Source: Allostella sp. ATCC 35155
GTDB taxonomy: Bacteria; Pseudomonadota; Alphaproteobacteria; ATCC43930; Allostellaceae
Direction: 5' to 3'
Length of the DNA: 64,000 bases
Assembly (NCBI GenBank): GCA_006738865.1
Contig: AP019701.1
Span: 5,095,974 to 5,159,973, forward strand
Shown: positions 1-9,219 of the stretch, piece after piece
Numbering within the stretch: position 1 is the stretch's first letter
Layout of the letters: each line of letters opens with the position of its first letter
The notes under the pieces: model-generated
What the model was told of the DNA's origin: nothing
Databases searched by the model: none
What the model saw: the letters and a program-made list of their open reading frames with translations, nothing else
Translations under genes and position numbers: made by a program

Positions 1-47
1 CGGAGAATGTCGCTCGGGCGGTGGCTGCGCTGCGCGGAGAGGGATGA
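1..47 (+). CDS. hemE: Uroporphyrinogen decarboxylase, C-terminal end only (partial)
   Basis: Only the last 14 codons and the TGA are inside the window. The frame reads ENVARAVAALRGEG and stops at 45-47. This resembles the C-terminal helix of HemE (a PENV-like motif followed by a short amphipathic tail). The stop overlaps the hemH ATG as ATGA, and hemE-hemH-hemJ-rho is a known alphaproteobacterial order. The identification rests on this short tail plus context. HemE would make coproporphyrinogen III in the heme pathway. Confidence 0.6.
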   Translation, partial: ENVARAVAALRGEG

Positions 48-1093
48 CAATGGCTCGCGTGGCAGTCGTCCTGTTCAATCTCGGCGGCCCGGACGGGCCT
101 GCCGCAGTCCGGCCGTTCCTGGTCAATCTTTTCGACGATCCGGCCATCGTCCGGGTGCCGGCGCCCCTGCGCTGGATCCTGGCACGGGTCATTGCCCGGC
201 GGCGCGCTCCGATCGCGACCGCCAACTATGCGCGGATCGGCGGCGGATCGCCGCTGCTGGCGAACACGCGCGCCCAGGCGGAAGCCCTGGACGCCGCGCT
301 TGCCGACGCGGGCACCGTGCGCAGCTTCGTCGCCATGCGCTACTGGCACCCGCGAGCCGACGAAACCGCCCGCGAGGTCGCGGCCTACGCGCCCGACCGA
401 ATCGTGCTTCTGCCGCTCTACCCGCAATTCTCCACGACGACGACGGCGTCGTCGCTCGCCGACTGGGCACGGGCAGCGCGGCGGGCGGGCCTGCGCGCGC
501 CGACGACGTCGGTATGCTGCTATCCGCTGGAGGAAGGGCTGCTGGCTGCGGAAGCGGCCCTCGTCCGGCAGGGTGTCGCGGAGGTGGAGGCCGCCGGCCC
601 GGTCCGCGTGCTCTTCTCGGCCCACGGCCTGCCCGAGAAGATCGTCGCCTCGGGCGACCCCTACCAGTGGCAGGTGGAGCAGACGGCAGCCGCCGTGGCC
701 GATCGGGCCGGTCTCTCCGTCGGGCAATCCGTCGTCTGCTATCAGAGCCGCGTCGGCCCGCTCGCCTGGATCGGTCCATCGACCGAAGACGAGATCGCCC
801 GGGCCGGTCGCGACAAGGTGGCGATCGTGGTCGTGCCGATCGCGTTCGTCTCGGAGCATTCGGAGACGCTCGTGGAGCTCGACATCGAGTATCGCGAACT
901 CGCCGCAGAGGCCGGCGTTCCGCACTATATCCGCGTTCCGACCGTCGGCGTGCGGGCGGAGTTCATCGGGGGCCTGGCCGGTCTCGTGCGCGAGGCGTTG
1001 GCCCGGCCCGCCGGATGGCTTCCGCCCGGGGACAGGCGGCTCTGTCCGCAGCGCCATTCCGGCTGTCCGATCGCCGCGGAAGTTGTGCCGTGA
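44..1093 (+). CDS. hemH: Ferrochelatase
   Basis: Inserts Fe2+ into protoporphyrin IX, the last step of protoheme synthesis, at the cytoplasmic face of the membrane. The 349-residue length fits the family. It opens with the typical LFNLGGPD segment (10-17), carries the metal-site SAHG histidine (His194) and has the second signature FVSEHSETLVELD around residues 268-280. The ATG at 44 overlaps the hemE stop; a second ATG at 50 sits better behind the GGAGAGGG Shine-Dalgarno, so the true start may be two codons later. It is coupled downstream to hemJ by a GTGA overlap. Confidence 0.95.
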   Translation: MTMARVAVVLFNLGGPDGPAAVRPFLVNLFDDPAIVRVPAPLRWILARVIARRRAPIATANYARIGGGSPLLANTRAQAEALDAALADAGTVRSFVAMRYWHPRADETAREVAAYAPDRIVLLPLYPQFSTTTTASSLADWARAARRAGLRAPTTSVCCYPLEEGLLAAEAALVRQGVAEVEAAGPVRVLFSAHGLPEKIVASGDPYQWQVEQTAAAVADRAGLSVGQSVVCYQSRVGPLAWIGPSTEDEIARAGRDKVAIVVVPIAFVSEHSETLVELDIEYRELAAEAGVPHYIRVPTVGVRAEFIGGLAGLVREALARPAGWLPPGDRRLCPQRHSGCPIAAEVVP

Positions 1094-1539
1094 GCGACCT
1101 GCTGGCGGCGTGCTATCCCTGGACCAAGGGGCTGCACATCATTTCGGTGATCGCCTGGATGGCGGGGCTGCTCTACCTCCCGCGCCTCTTTGTCTATCAC
1201 GCGGGTGCCGATGCCGGCTCGGCACTGTCGGAGACCTTCAAGGTCATGGAGCGCCGACTGCTCCGCGCGATCATGAATCCGGCCATGATCGCGACCTATC
1301 TCTTCGGCATCGCGGTCCTGTTCACGCCCGGCATCGTCGACTGGCAGGCGGGTTGGATCTACGCGAAGCTGGCTCTGGTCGCGCTGCTCACCTGGCACCA
1401 TCATCGCCAGGCGATCTGGCGCAAGGCTTTCGCCGAAGATCGGAACGAACGGCCGTCGCGGTTCTTCCGAATGCAGAACGAAATCCCGACATTGCTGATG
1501 ATCGGGATCGTCCTGCTCGTCGTCGTCCGGCCGTTCTGA
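1090..1539 (+). CDS. hemJ: Protoporphyrinogen IX oxidase, HemJ type
   Basis: Membrane protein that oxidises protoporphyrinogen IX to protoporphyrin IX, just before HemH. The 149-residue product has about four hydrophobic helices. The N-terminal segment KGLHIISVIAWMAGL contains the conserved histidine and is followed by LPRLFVYH, both typical of HemJ (UPF0093). I take the GTG at 1090 because it overlaps the hemH stop (GTGA) and gives the family length; the same frame stays open upstream but would run through hemH. The gene order hemH-hemJ-rho supports the call. Confidence 0.92.
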   Translation: MSDLLAACYPWTKGLHIISVIAWMAGLLYLPRLFVYHAGADAGSALSETFKVMERRLLRAIMNPAMIATYLFGIAVLFTPGIVDWQAGWIYAKLALVALLTWHHHRQAIWRKAFAEDRNERPSRFFRMQNEIPTLLMIGIVLLVVVRPF

Positions 1540-1575
1540 ACAGCCCCGGTTCCATCCCCAAAGGCTTGTTTCCGT

Positions 1576-1604
1576 TTGACTCCTTTCCCATGTCTGGCTA
1601 ACTA
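1576..1604 (+). promoter_or_regulatory. Candidate promoter upstream of rho
   Basis: TTGACT at 1576-1581 is a good -35 hexamer. A weak -10 (CTAACT 1598-1603, or TAACTA 1599-1604) follows after 16-17 nt. It lies in the 223-nt gap between hemJ and rho and would give a leader of about 150 nt, consistent with the autoregulated leaders known for rho genes. The -10 match is poor. Confidence 0.3.
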
Positions 1605-1762
1605 GCCCGGTGCGTTGCGTGAGCAGCGCTTCTTCACCCCCTCCCTGTCATCGAACCTGTGGCCGAAAACGGCCGCGGCCCGGACGGCAACCCAGCCGGC
1701 CCCTGGCGCATATCAGGCAGGAAGACGGGTTCCTTTCTTCATTCCCGTCCAGGGTTCCCCGG

Positions 1763-3019
1763 ATGAACCTGCAAGAACTCAAGCGCAAGTCACCCGCTGA
1801 CCTTCTGGCATATGCCGAAGAGCTGCAGATCGAGAACGCGAGCAGCCTGCGTCGGCAGGACATGATGTTCGCGATCCTGAAGCAGCTGGCGGACAACGAC
1901 GTTGCAATCTATGGCGATGGCGTACTCGAGGTACTCCAGGACGGCTTCGGCTTCCTGCGCTCGCCCGAGGCCAACTACCTGCCCGGACCGGACGACATCT
2001 ATGTCAGTCCCAGCCAGGTGCGGCGGTTCGGATTGCGGACCGGCGATACCGTCGAGGGCCAGATCCGGGCACCGAAGGACGGAGAGCGGTATTTCGCGCT
2101 GCTCAAGGTCAACGCGATCAATTTCGAGGAACCGGAGAAGGTCCGTCATCGGATCAACTTCGACAATCTGACGCCGCTCTACCCCGACGAACGGCTGAAG
2201 CTGGAAATCGAAGATCCGACGCGCAAGGAATACACGACCCGGGTGATCGACCTGATCGCCCCGCTCGGCAAGGGCCAGCGCGGACTGATCGTGGCGCCGC
2301 CGCGGACCGGCAAGACGGTCATGCTGCAGAACGTCGCCCACGCCATCTCGCGCAATCACCCCGAGGTCTACCTCATCGTCCTGCTCATCGACGAGCGGCC
2401 GGAAGAGGTGACGGACATGGCCCGCTCGGTGAAAGGCGAAGTCATCAGCTCGACCTTCGACGAGCCGGCGCTCCGCCATGTGCAGGTCGCCGAGATGGTC
2501 ATCGAGAAGGCGAAGCGTCTCGTCGAGCACAAGCGCGACGTGGTCATCCTGCTCGATTCGATCACCCGTCTCGCCCGCGCCTACAACACGATCGTGCCGT
2601 CATCGGGCAAGGTGCTGACGGGCGGTGTCGACGCCAACGCGCTGCAGCGGCCGAAGCGGTTCTTCGGCGCGGCCCGCAATATCGAGGAAGGCGGCTCCCT
2701 GACCATCGTCGCGACGGCGCTGATCGACACCGGCAGCCGGATGGACGAGGTCATCTTCGAGGAGTTCAAGGGCACCGGCAACTCGGAGATCATCCTCGAC
2801 CGCAAGATCTCGGACAAGCGTACCTTCCCGGCGATCGATATCACCAAGTCCGGCACGCGCAAGGAAGAGCTCCTGGTCGACAAGAAGGTGCTTCAGAAGA
2901 TGTGGGTGCTGCGCCGCATCCTGATGCCCATGGGCGTGGTCGACGCCATGGAGTTCCTGGTCGACAAGCTGAAGCATTCGAAGACGAACAACGACTTCTT
3001 CGACCAGATGAACACCTGA
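1763..3019 (+). CDS. rho: Transcription termination factor Rho
   Basis: Hexameric RNA-dependent ATPase that ends transcription at Rho-dependent sites. At 418 residues the product matches the usual length. It begins [21 protein letters not shown] (Rho N-terminal domain), has the RNA-binding cold-shock-like domain around 50-125 ([22 protein letters not shown]), Walker A PPRTGKTV near residue 180, and the Q/R-loop segment of the ring. The frame is open further upstream, but the ATG at 1763 gives the standard N-terminus. A hairpin follows the stop directly. Confidence 0.97.
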   Translation: MNLQELKRKSPADLLAYAEELQIENASSLRRQDMMFAILKQLADNDVAIYGDGVLEVLQDGFGFLRSPEANYLPGPDDIYVSPSQVRRFGLRTGDTVEGQIRAPKDGERYFALLKVNAINFEEPEKVRHRINFDNLTPLYPDERLKLEIEDPTRKEYTTRVIDLIAPLGKGQRGLIVAPPRTGKTVMLQNVAHAISRNHPEVYLIVLLIDERPEEVTDMARSVKGEVISSTFDEPALRHVQVAEMVIEKAKRLVEHKRDVVILLDSITRLARAYNTIVPSSGKVLTGGVDANALQRPKRFFGAARNIEEGGSLTIVATALIDTGSRMDEVIFEEFKGTGNSEIILDRKISDKRTFPAIDITKSGTRKEELLVDKKVLQKMWVLRRILMPMGVVDAMEFLVDKLKHSKTNNDFFDQMNT

Positions 3020-3030
3020 CGGGAAGGTGG

Positions 3031-3054
3031 GAGCACGTTCAGCCGAACGTGCTC
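3031..3054. terminator. Hairpin between convergent rho and the TauE-family gene
   Basis: GAGCACGTT (3031-3039) pairs perfectly with AACGTGCTC (3046-3054) across a 6-nt loop. It starts 11 nt after the rho stop and contains the stop codon of the opposing gene, so it could end transcription from both sides. There is no clear U-run. Confidence 0.6.
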
Positions 3055-3860
3055 CACAGCATCCGGGCGGCAACGATGGCGAGGAACGCCGCGAATACCC
3101 GCCGCATGATGGCTTGCGGGATCGTGTGCGCAAGCCGGGCGCCGAGGGGCGCCATCAGCGTCTGCGCCGGCGCCAGCAGCACGAACCCGACCAGGCTGAC
3201 ATAGCCCAGGGAGAAGGGTAGCCGGTTCGGCTCGCCCCAGCCGGCCAGGATGAAGCCGACCGCGCCCGGGATGCCGACGATCAGCCCGACCGCCGACGAG
3301 GTGCCGATGGCGCGCCGGATCGGATAGTTGAACAGGGTGAGAAGGGGCACGGCCAGGGTTCCGCCGCCGATTCCCATGATTGCCGAGAAGCCGCCGATGC
3401 CGAGTGCCATCGGCACACGACCGACGCCGGTCGGCAGCCCGTCGGCAACGCGAGCCTCCCCGCTGACGAACGCCATATGAAGCGCCACGACCATGGCGAC
3501 GATTCCGAAGACGGCGGTCAGGATCCCAGGCTTGGCGCCGCCGCCGACCAGGATACCGATGGCTGCGCCGGCGAGGATCCAGACGCCCCAGGACTTGAGG
3601 AAGGCATTGTCGACGGCGCCCTTAGCGCGATGGGAGCGCATCGAGTTCCAGGCCGTCGGGACGAGCGTGGCCAGCGATGTGGCGACGGCCGTGTGCATCC
3701 GCACCGATTCGTCGACGCCGAGCAGGCCGAGGGCGATGTAGAGCATCGGCACGATGACGATGCCGCCGCCGACGCCGAGCAGACCGGCCAGGAAGCCGGC
3801 AACGGAGCCGACGACGCCGGCGGAGGCGGCAAGCGCCAGAAGGAAGAGGGGATCTGTCAT
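3039..3860 (-). CDS. Sulfite exporter TauE/SafE family membrane protein
   Basis: A 273-residue, very hydrophobic protein with about eight predicted membrane helices. The two internally similar halves each carry a glycine-rich motif (GVGGGIVIVPML in the first half, GIGGGTLAVPLL in the second), the hallmark of the TauE/SafE (PF01925) family. Members export sulfite, sulfoacetate or other organic anions; the substrate here cannot be told. It is transcribed towards rho and ends in the shared hairpin. No sulfonate catabolic genes adjoin it. Confidence 0.88.
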   Translation of the reverse strand: MTDPLFLLALAASAGVVGSVAGFLAGLLGVGGGIVIVPMLYIALGLLGVDESVRMHTAVATSLATLVPTAWNSMRSHRAKGAVDNAFLKSWGVWILAGAAIGILVGGGAKPGILTAVFGIVAMVVALHMAFVSGEARVADGLPTGVGRVPMALGIGGFSAIMGIGGGTLAVPLLTLFNYPIRRAIGTSSAVGLIVGIPGAVGFILAGWGEPNRLPFSLGYVSLVGFVLLAPAQTLMAPLGARLAHTIPQAIMRRVFAAFLAIVAARMLWSTFG

Positions 3861-3889
3861 ATCCGAAGGGGAACGCTCGTGAAAACGGA

Positions 3890-3925
3890 GGACGGCGGCG
3901 CAGTCCGTGGACTGCGCCGCCGTCC
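3890..3925 (-). terminator. Strong intrinsic terminator downstream of the quinone reductase gene
   Basis: GGACGGCGGCGCAGTCC (3890-3906) is exactly complementary to 3909-3925, giving a GC-rich stem of about 16 bp. Read on the minus strand the hairpin is followed by TCCGTTTTC, a short U-run. It starts 26 nt after the stop of the gene at 3952-4926 and lies between two minus-strand genes, so it insulates the TauE-family gene. Confidence 0.8.
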
Positions 3926-3951
3926 GGGTAGCACGGACTATGCCGGGCCGA

Positions 3952-4926
3952 TCAGGGCATCAGAAGCGTCGAGCCGGTCGTCTTGCGGCTCTCCAGGTCG
4001 CGATGGGCCTGGGCGGCATCCTTCAACGCATAGCGTTGCGCGACCTCGATCTTGACCGCCCCCTTCAGCACGACGTCGAAGAGGTCCTTGGCGGTCTCCT
4101 CGAGGTCGGAGCGCTTGGCGGTGTAGGTCATCAGCGTCGGGCGAGTCAGGAACAGGGAGCCCTTGGCGGCGAGAATGCCGGTATCGAGGCCGGTGACCGG
4201 GCCGGAGGCATTGCCGAACGTGACCATGGTGCCGAGCGGCTGCAGGCAGTCGAGCGACCCCATGAAGGTGTCCTTGCCGACGCTGTCATACACGACCGGC
4301 ACGCCCTTGCCGCCCGTGATCTCCTTCACCCGGTCGGTGAAGTTCTCGCGCGTGTAGACGACGGGATGGTCGCAGCCATGGGCCTTGGCCAGCTCGGCCT
4401 TGGCGTCGGAACCGACGGTTCCGATCACGGTCGCGCCGAGATGCTTGGCCCATTGGCACATGATGAGGCCGACGCCGCCGGCAGCGGCATGGACCAGGAT
4501 CGTGTCGCCCGCCTGGACCCGGTAGGTCCGACGCAGGAGATAGCGTGCCGTCATGCCCTTCAGCATGATGGCGGCAGCCGTCTCCTCCGCAAGGCCCTCC
4601 GGGAGGACGATGCAGCGATCGGCGACCGTGAGGCGTTCGGTGGAATAGGCGCCGAGCGGGCCGGAACCGTAGCCGACCCGGTCGCCGACCTTGATGCCCG
4701 TGACGTCGGGACCGACGGCGGTCACCGTCCCGGCTCCCTCGAGGCCGATGCCCGACGGCAGCGGCACCTTGTAGAGGCCGCTGCGATGATAGGTGTCGAT
4801 ATAGTTGAGGCCGACCGCCGCGTTGCGGACCCGGATCTGGCCGGGGCCCGGCTCGCCGACCGGGACTTCCTCCCACTTCAGGACTTCGGGACCGCCGGTC
4901 TCGTGGAAGCGGATTGCATGAGCCAT
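3952..4926 (-). CDS. NADPH:quinone reductase (zeta-crystallin-like, zinc-independent MDR)
   Basis: A 324-residue medium-chain dehydrogenase/reductase. It starts MAHAIRFHETGGPEVL, the typical QOR opening (substrate-proximal GGPEVL), has the GLNYIDTYHRSGLY segment, and the NADPH-binding HAAAGGVGLIMCQWAKHLG Rossmann motif near residues 143-160. Zinc-binding cysteines are absent, as expected for QOR. I chose the ATG at 4926 over the one at 4932 because AAAAGG then stands 7 nt away. It likely reduces quinones or unsaturated carbonyls in the cytoplasm. Confidence 0.9.
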   Translation of the reverse strand: MAHAIRFHETGGPEVLKWEEVPVGEPGPGQIRVRNAAVGLNYIDTYHRSGLYKVPLPSGIGLEGAGTVTAVGPDVTGIKVGDRVGYGSGPLGAYSTERLTVADRCIVLPEGLAEETAAAIMLKGMTARYLLRRTYRVQAGDTILVHAAAGGVGLIMCQWAKHLGATVIGTVGSDAKAELAKAHGCDHPVVYTRENFTDRVKEITGGKGVPVVYDSVGKDTFMGSLDCLQPLGTMVTFGNASGPVTGLDTGILAAKGSLFLTRPTLMTYTAKRSDLEETAKDLFDVVLKGAVKIEVAQRYALKDAAQAHRDLESRKTTGSTLLMP

Positions 4927-4954
4927 CGTCATACCTTTTCTTGATGTCCCGGCG

Positions 4955-5650
4955 TCAGCCGAGATGGGCCTGGAAGAAGTCGCGGGTCCGGCCGTTGGCG
5001 AGATCGGCCGCCGCCTTGTCGTAGTGCTGGCCGCCGATGCGGGCGAAGGCGTGATCGACGTCCGGATAGGAGTGAAGCGTGACCTGGGGATGGCCCGCGA
5101 GGCCTGCCTTGATCTTCGCCTGCGCCTCGGCAGGCACGAACTTGTCCTTCTCGGCGACGTGCATGAGCAGCGGCTTCGAGATCGCCTTCGCTTCATCGAG
5201 CAGCGCGTCAAGGCCGACGCCGTAATAGGACACGTTGCAGTCGGCGTCCGATCGCGCCGCCATCAGATAGGCGAGCTTGCCGCCGAGGCAGAAGCCGACC
5301 GTTCCGACCTTGCCACTGCATTCCGGCCGGCTGCGGAGATGGTTCATGGTGGCGACTAGGTCGTCGATCCCCTTGTCGACGTCGAACCCGCCGAACAGCT
5401 GGAAGGCCTTCTGCCACTCGGCGTCGGTCTTGTCGGTGATCTGCACCCCTGGCTCCTGCCGCCAGAAGAGGTCGGGACACAGGGCGACATAGCCGAGCGC
5501 CGCGATCTCGTCCGTGATCTCGCGCATCACCTGGTTGACGCCGAACACTTCCTGGATCACGACCACGCCCGGGCCGAGGTTGCCCTTGGGCAATGCAAGA
5601 TAGGCAGTGAAGGAGCCGCCGCCGATGGCGTCGATGGAGATGTCGGGCAT
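4955..5650 (-). CDS. Dienelactone hydrolase family protein
   Basis: A 231-residue alpha/beta hydrolase of the carboxymethylenebutenolidase family. The triad is visible: nucleophile Cys121 in GFCLGG, Asp169 and His200 in DVDHAF. The start ATG at 5650 is supported by CGGAGG seven nt upstream. It is 28 nt upstream of the quinone reductase gene on the same strand, so the two are probably co-transcribed. DLH members open lactones in chlorocatechol breakdown, but many act on unknown esters; no catechol genes are nearby. Confidence 0.9.
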   Translation of the reverse strand: MPDISIDAIGGGSFTAYLALPKGNLGPGVVVIQEVFGVNQVMREITDEIAALGYVALCPDLFWRQEPGVQITDKTDAEWQKAFQLFGGFDVDKGIDDLVATMNHLRSRPECSGKVGTVGFCLGGKLAYLMAARSDADCNVSYYGVGLDALLDEAKAISKPLLMHVAEKDKFVPAEAQAKIKAGLAGHPQVTLHSYPDVDHAFARIGGQHYDKAAADLANGRTRDFFQAHLG

Positions 5651-5715
5651 GGGCAAGCCTCCGATGTTGGATTGGATCGGGCGAGGGACCGGAACCCTAT
5701 CGAAGCGGGCCGTCC

Positions 5716-6249
5716 GTGTCATCGTGCCGCGTCGCTGAGGGGGGCTCCGCCGGACCGCGGTGGCGGCCGATGCGGACCGCCGACCTGCCGGCGGTCGACC
5801 GGATCGCCGGCATCGTTCATCCGCTGTTTCCCGAGCGACCCGAGGTGCCGGCCGAGCGTCTGCGACTGTTCCCGGCCGGCTGTTTCGTCGCTGCATCGCC
5901 GGTCGGGCCGGCGGGCTATGCCGTCGCGCACCCATGGGCGATCGGAGCCCCGCCGGCGCTCGACGTCCTGCTCTGTTCGTTGCCGCGGGAGGCCGACTGC
6001 CTCTATCTCCACGATGTCGCGCTGTTGCCCGAGCTGCGCGGGTCGGGGCTGGGGGCACACCTCGTCCGCCGGCTGGCTGCCCTGGCCGAAAGGCATCTCC
6101 TCGACCGCCTCGCGCTGACGGCCGTAGGGGGATCGGCAGGCTACTGGCGACGACACGGCTTCGAGCCGTGGGGCGTGCTCGACGCGGCTCTGGCGCGGAA
6201 GCTGGCCAGCTATGGCGGGGACGCGGTCTACATGGTGTGCCAGCTCTAG
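5716..6249 (+). CDS. GNAT family N-acetyltransferase
   Basis: A 177-residue protein with the GNAT core. It has a beta-strand opening WRPMRTADLPAVDRI, the acetyl-CoA motif A as LHDVALLPELRGSGLGAHLVRRL (R/Q-x-x-G-x-G/A form RGSGLG), and a C-terminal AGYWRRHGFEPWG motif B. The substrate is unknown. The GTG at 5716 keeps the first strand complete; an ATG at 5770 would cut it. It diverges from the dienelactone hydrolase gene and converges on ogt, sharing the CTAG at 6246-6249 as both stop codons. Confidence 0.85.
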   Translation: MSSCRVAEGGSAGPRWRPMRTADLPAVDRIAGIVHPLFPERPEVPAERLRLFPAGCFVAASPVGPAGYAVAHPWAIGAPPALDVLLCSLPREADCLYLHDVALLPELRGSGLGAHLVRRLAALAERHLLDRLALTAVGGSAGYWRRHGFEPWGVLDAALARKLASYGGDAVYMVCQL

Positions 6250-6713
6250 AGATCGAGGAGGACGCCCTCCAGTCCGAGCAGGCGGCGCTTGGTCATTCGC
6301 CCCTCGCCGCCGCTGAACCCGCCGATGCCATGAGTGCCGGTGATGCGATGGCAGGGAATGAAGATCGGGATCGGATTGCTGCCGCATGCCTGCCCGACCG
6401 CCCGAGCCACGCCGCCGGCGATCCTGGCAAGGTCGGCATAGGTTCGGGTCTGGCCATACGGGATGGCGCACATGCCCTGCCAGACCGCCTGTTCGAAAGG
6501 CGTGCCGGCCGGCCGCAGCGGAAGGCGGAATTCGTGGAGACGCCGCGCGAAGTAGGCCTCGAGCTGGGCTTCGGCCTCGTCGAGCAGGGGCGATCGGTCG
6601 GCCCCGCTGCGGCGCCCGCGCCAGCCGCTGGCGACGATGGCGTCCCCCTCGGCGACGATTTCGAACGGACCGACCGGGGTATCGACGGTCCGATGCAGGC
6701 GGGGCGGCATCAT
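6246..6713 (-). CDS. ogt: Methylated-DNA--protein-cysteine methyltransferase
   Basis: Suicide repair enzyme that takes the alkyl group from O6-alkylguanine onto its own cysteine. The 155-residue product carries the invariant IPCHRI motif with acceptor Cys121, preceded by the helix-turn-helix segment [13 protein letters not shown]. The adjacent [10 protein letters not shown] loop is also typical. The start (MM at 6711-6713) overlaps the stop of the upstream DUF255 gene, implying translational coupling. It lacks an Ada N-terminal regulatory domain. Confidence 0.93.
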   Translation of the reverse strand: MMPPRLHRTVDTPVGPFEIVAEGDAIVASGWRGRRSGADRSPLLDEAEAQLEAYFARRLHEFRLPLRPAGTPFEQAVWQGMCAIPYGQTRTYADLARIAGGVARAVGQACGSNPIPIFIPCHRITGTHGIGGFSGGEGRMTKRRLLGLEGVLLDL

Positions 6714-8722
6714 TGCCGCTCCAGTTCCCGCCGGAGGTCGTCGGCGTCGGAAATCGGCAGCGAGCACACCGGACCGGCGCAGACGAAGGCGGCGGCGGTA
6801 CCCGCCGGCGCCTCCTTGCTCTGAGCCGGATGGCCCTCCGGGAGATGGTCGCCCGGGGCGATTTCGGTCAGGACGCGGTCCGGCAAGGAGACGTCGAGCA
6901 CTGCCCGGCGCAGTTCGGCACGGCCGGCGGTCTCGCCCGTGACGACGATCTGGAGCGGGCGCTCGAGGAAGGCCGCCGCATTCAGCAGCGAGGCGAACGG
7001 GAAGAAGTTCCGCGCGACGCCGCCGGAGAAAGCGCCCACGACCGCTTCCGCCCGGCTTCGGAAGGACGGCTCCCCGGTCAGGGCGTGGAGGCGCGCCAGA
7101 ACCTCGACCATGACGGCGTTGCCGGACGGCACGGCGTGATCGTTCGCATGCTTGACGGGCGCCACCAGATCGCGCGTGTCGGTAGCCGCGAAGAAATAGC
7201 CGGCTTCGGCCGCGTCCCAGTGGTGGCGATCGGCGTCGGCGACATGGCTGCGGGCGCGGGCGAGATAGCCGGCATCGCCGGTCGCCTCGAGGAGTGCGAG
7301 TGCAGCGCGTGCCAGGTGGGCATGATCGTCCAGCGTCGCCGGATGGCGCGCCTGTCCGGCACACCAGCTGTGGGTGCGCCGGCCGTCCGGCCCGACCAGC
7401 CGTTCCGTGACGAAGCCATAGGCGCGCCGGGCGGCGGCAATCCATTCGGGCTCGTCGAACACCTGGCCGGCGACCGCGAGCGCCGCGACGGCCATGCCGT
7501 TCCAGTCCGCCAGGACCTTGTCGTCGCGGCCCGGTCGGATGCGCTCGGCCCGGAGCGCCAGGAGCCGCGTCCGGCACGCCGAAAGGAAGGCTTCGTCGCC
7601 CTCGTCCCATTCCATGGAGCGGCGCCGATTGAGGATCGTGTGCTCCTCCCAGTTGCCCTCGGGGGTGACGTCGTAGACCGCCTTGAAACGCGGCGCGTCA
7701 CCGCCGAGCGCGCGATCGATCTCGTCCTCGCTCCAGACATAGAACTTGCCCTCGACGCCTTCGCTGTCGGCGTCCAGGGCGGCTGCGAAGGCGGCATCCT
7801 CCACCCGCATTTCGCGGAGCATCCAGGCAATCGTCTCCCGGACGCGTGTCGCATAGAGCGGCCGCCGCGTCTCCTGCCAGACCAGGGTCAGCAGTTCCAG
7901 CAGCTGGGCGTTGTCGTAGAGCATCTTCTCGAAGTGGGGCACCAGCCAGGCGGCATCGACCGAATAGCGCGAGAACCCGCCGCCGAGATGATCGTAGATG
8001 CCGCCCTGGCACATGTTGTCGAGCGTCAGAAGGACCGCATTGCGAAAGGGCTGCTCGCGCTGCCGGCGCCAGGCGCGCCACAGGAGCTGGATCACGAAGG
8101 GCTGCGGGAACTTCGGCGCATCGCCGATGCCGCCATGGAAGGGATCGATCTCTCGAACCAGCCGGCGGGCCACCTGGTCGATGGTCGCGAGCGCGATGCC
8201 CGAGCCCGGCTGCGTCCGCGAGAGCTGCCCCAGGCCCTCGCGCAGCGCGGTCACGTTCTTGGCGACCTTCTCGGGATCGCGCGCGAAGGTGTTCGCGACC
8301 GCCGTGAGAACCTCGCGGAAAGCCGGCCGGCCATAGCGCGCCGTCGGGGGGAAATAGGTGCCGCCCCAGAAGGGCTCGCCCTCGGGGGTCAGGAACATGG
8401 TCAACGGCCAGCCGCCACTCTCGCCGGTCAGCGCCAGCGCATGCTGGTAGATCTGGTCGATGTCGGGGCGCTCCTCCCGGTCGACCTTGATGTTCACGTA
8501 GAGCGCGTTCATCAGCGCCGCGGTTTCCGGATCCTCGAAACTCTCGTGCGCCATGACATGGCACCAGTGGCAGGCGGCATAGCCGACGGAGAGCAAGATG
8601 GGCCGCCCTTCCTGGCGTGCCCGCGCCAGGGCCGCCTCGTCCCACGGCTCCCACGCGACCGGATTGTCCCGGTGCTGGCGGAGATAGGGGCTGGTCTCTG
8701 CGGCGAGCCGGTTCTGGGCCAT
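6710..8722 (-). CDS. Thioredoxin domain-containing protein (DUF255/YyaL, SSP411-like)
   Basis: A 670-residue protein of the YyaL/SSP411 family. The N-terminus (1-160) is a thioredoxin-like DUF255 domain, opening with [19 protein letters not shown] and carrying the CHWCHVM motif (Cys51, Cys54). The remainder is an (alpha/alpha)6-barrel similar to glycosyl-hydrolase-like epimerase folds ([16 protein letters not shown] is a family hallmark). The cellular role of the family is not established. GAGG seven nt before the ATG supports the start. It is coupled to ogt by an overlap. Confidence 0.9.
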   Translation of the reverse strand: MAQNRLAAETSPYLRQHRDNPVAWEPWDEAALARARQEGRPILLSVGYAACHWCHVMAHESFEDPETAALMNALYVNIKVDREERPDIDQIYQHALALTGESGGWPLTMFLTPEGEPFWGGTYFPPTARYGRPAFREVLTAVANTFARDPEKVAKNVTALREGLGQLSRTQPGSGIALATIDQVARRLVREIDPFHGGIGDAPKFPQPFVIQLLWRAWRRQREQPFRNAVLLTLDNMCQGGIYDHLGGGFSRYSVDAAWLVPHFEKMLYDNAQLLELLTLVWQETRRPLYATRVRETIAWMLREMRVEDAAFAAALDADSEGVEGKFYVWSEDEIDRALGGDAPRFKAVYDVTPEGNWEEHTILNRRRSMEWDEGDEAFLSACRTRLLALRAERIRPGRDDKVLADWNGMAVAALAVAGQVFDEPEWIAAARRAYGFVTERLVGPDGRRTHSWCAGQARHPATLDDHAHLARAALALLEATGDAGYLARARSHVADADRHHWDAAEAGYFFAATDTRDLVAPVKHANDHAVPSGNAVMVEVLARLHALTGEPSFRSRAEAVVGAFSGGVARNFFPFASLLNAAAFLERPLQIVVTGETAGRAELRRAVLDVSLPDRVLTEIAPGDHLPEGHPAQSKEAPAGTAAAFVCAGPVCSLPISDADDLRRELERQ

Positions 8723-8759
8723 GGGGCATCCTCTGTGGCGACAGGCTTGCGCCGTCGCG

Positions 8760-8788
8760 TTGCGCTGCAGGCGTCGTGTCCCGATAAT
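8760..8788 (+). promoter_or_regulatory. Candidate promoter for the ferredoxin-mnmE-mnmG-rsmG-parAB unit
   Basis: TTGCGC at 8760-8765 and GATAAT at 8783-8788 are separated by exactly 17 nt, about 80 nt before the ATG at 8869. It lies in the 146-nt divergent gap with the DUF255 gene. The -10 matches five of six consensus bases; the -35 is weak. Confidence 0.4.
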
Positions 8789-8868
8789 GTGGGCTCGCCG
8801 CGGCGGGGCTCAACCGGGCCGGTCCCCGCTCTCCCTGCCCTGCCATCCGCCTGAGAGGTGCCGGACCC

Positions 8869-9219
8869 ATGTCGACCGCCGATCCAGCGCTGTTCTATCG
8901 CCAGCACGTCTTCGCCTGCACGAACGAACGCCCGGACGGGCATCCGAGAGGTTCGTGCAAGGCACGGGGCGGCGAGCGCTTGCGCAATTACATGAAGGCC
9001 CGGGCCAAGGAACTGGGCCTCTCCGATACCCGCATCAATTCCGCCGGCTGTCTCGACCGCTGTGAGCTCGGGCCGACCTTCGTGGTCTACCCCGAGGGGG
9101 TGTGGTATACGGCCCGAAGCAACGCCGACATCGACGAGATCATCGAGATGCATCTCGTACAGGGCAAACGGGTGGAGCGCCTCATGCTCGCCGTCGACCA
9201 GACGGAGCCGCACCCCTGA
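8869..9219 (+). CDS. (2Fe-2S) ferredoxin domain-containing protein, thioredoxin-like
   Basis: A 116-residue protein with four cysteines spaced as in the thioredoxin-fold [2Fe-2S] ferredoxins: Cys17 (FACTNERP), Cys30 (GSCKARG), Cys61 and Cys65 (SAGCLDRCELGPTFVVYP). The last motif is diagnostic of this family. It probably serves as a small electron carrier, partner unknown. The stop TGA at 9217-9219 overlaps the presumed CTG start of mnmE, and GGAG near its 3' end could serve as the mnmE ribosome site. Confidence 0.88.
   Translation: MSTADPALFYRQHVFACTNERPDGHPRGSCKARGGERLRNYMKARAKELGLSDTRINSAGCLDRCELGPTFVVYPEGVWYTARSNADIDEIIEMHLVQGKRVERLMLAVDQTEPHP

Noticed and set aside
6386-8854. Long plus-strand open frame opposite ogt and the DUF255 gene
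   Set aside because: The minus-strand genes have diagnostic motifs (PCHR, CHWCHVM). The plus-strand product is a high-arginine shadow.
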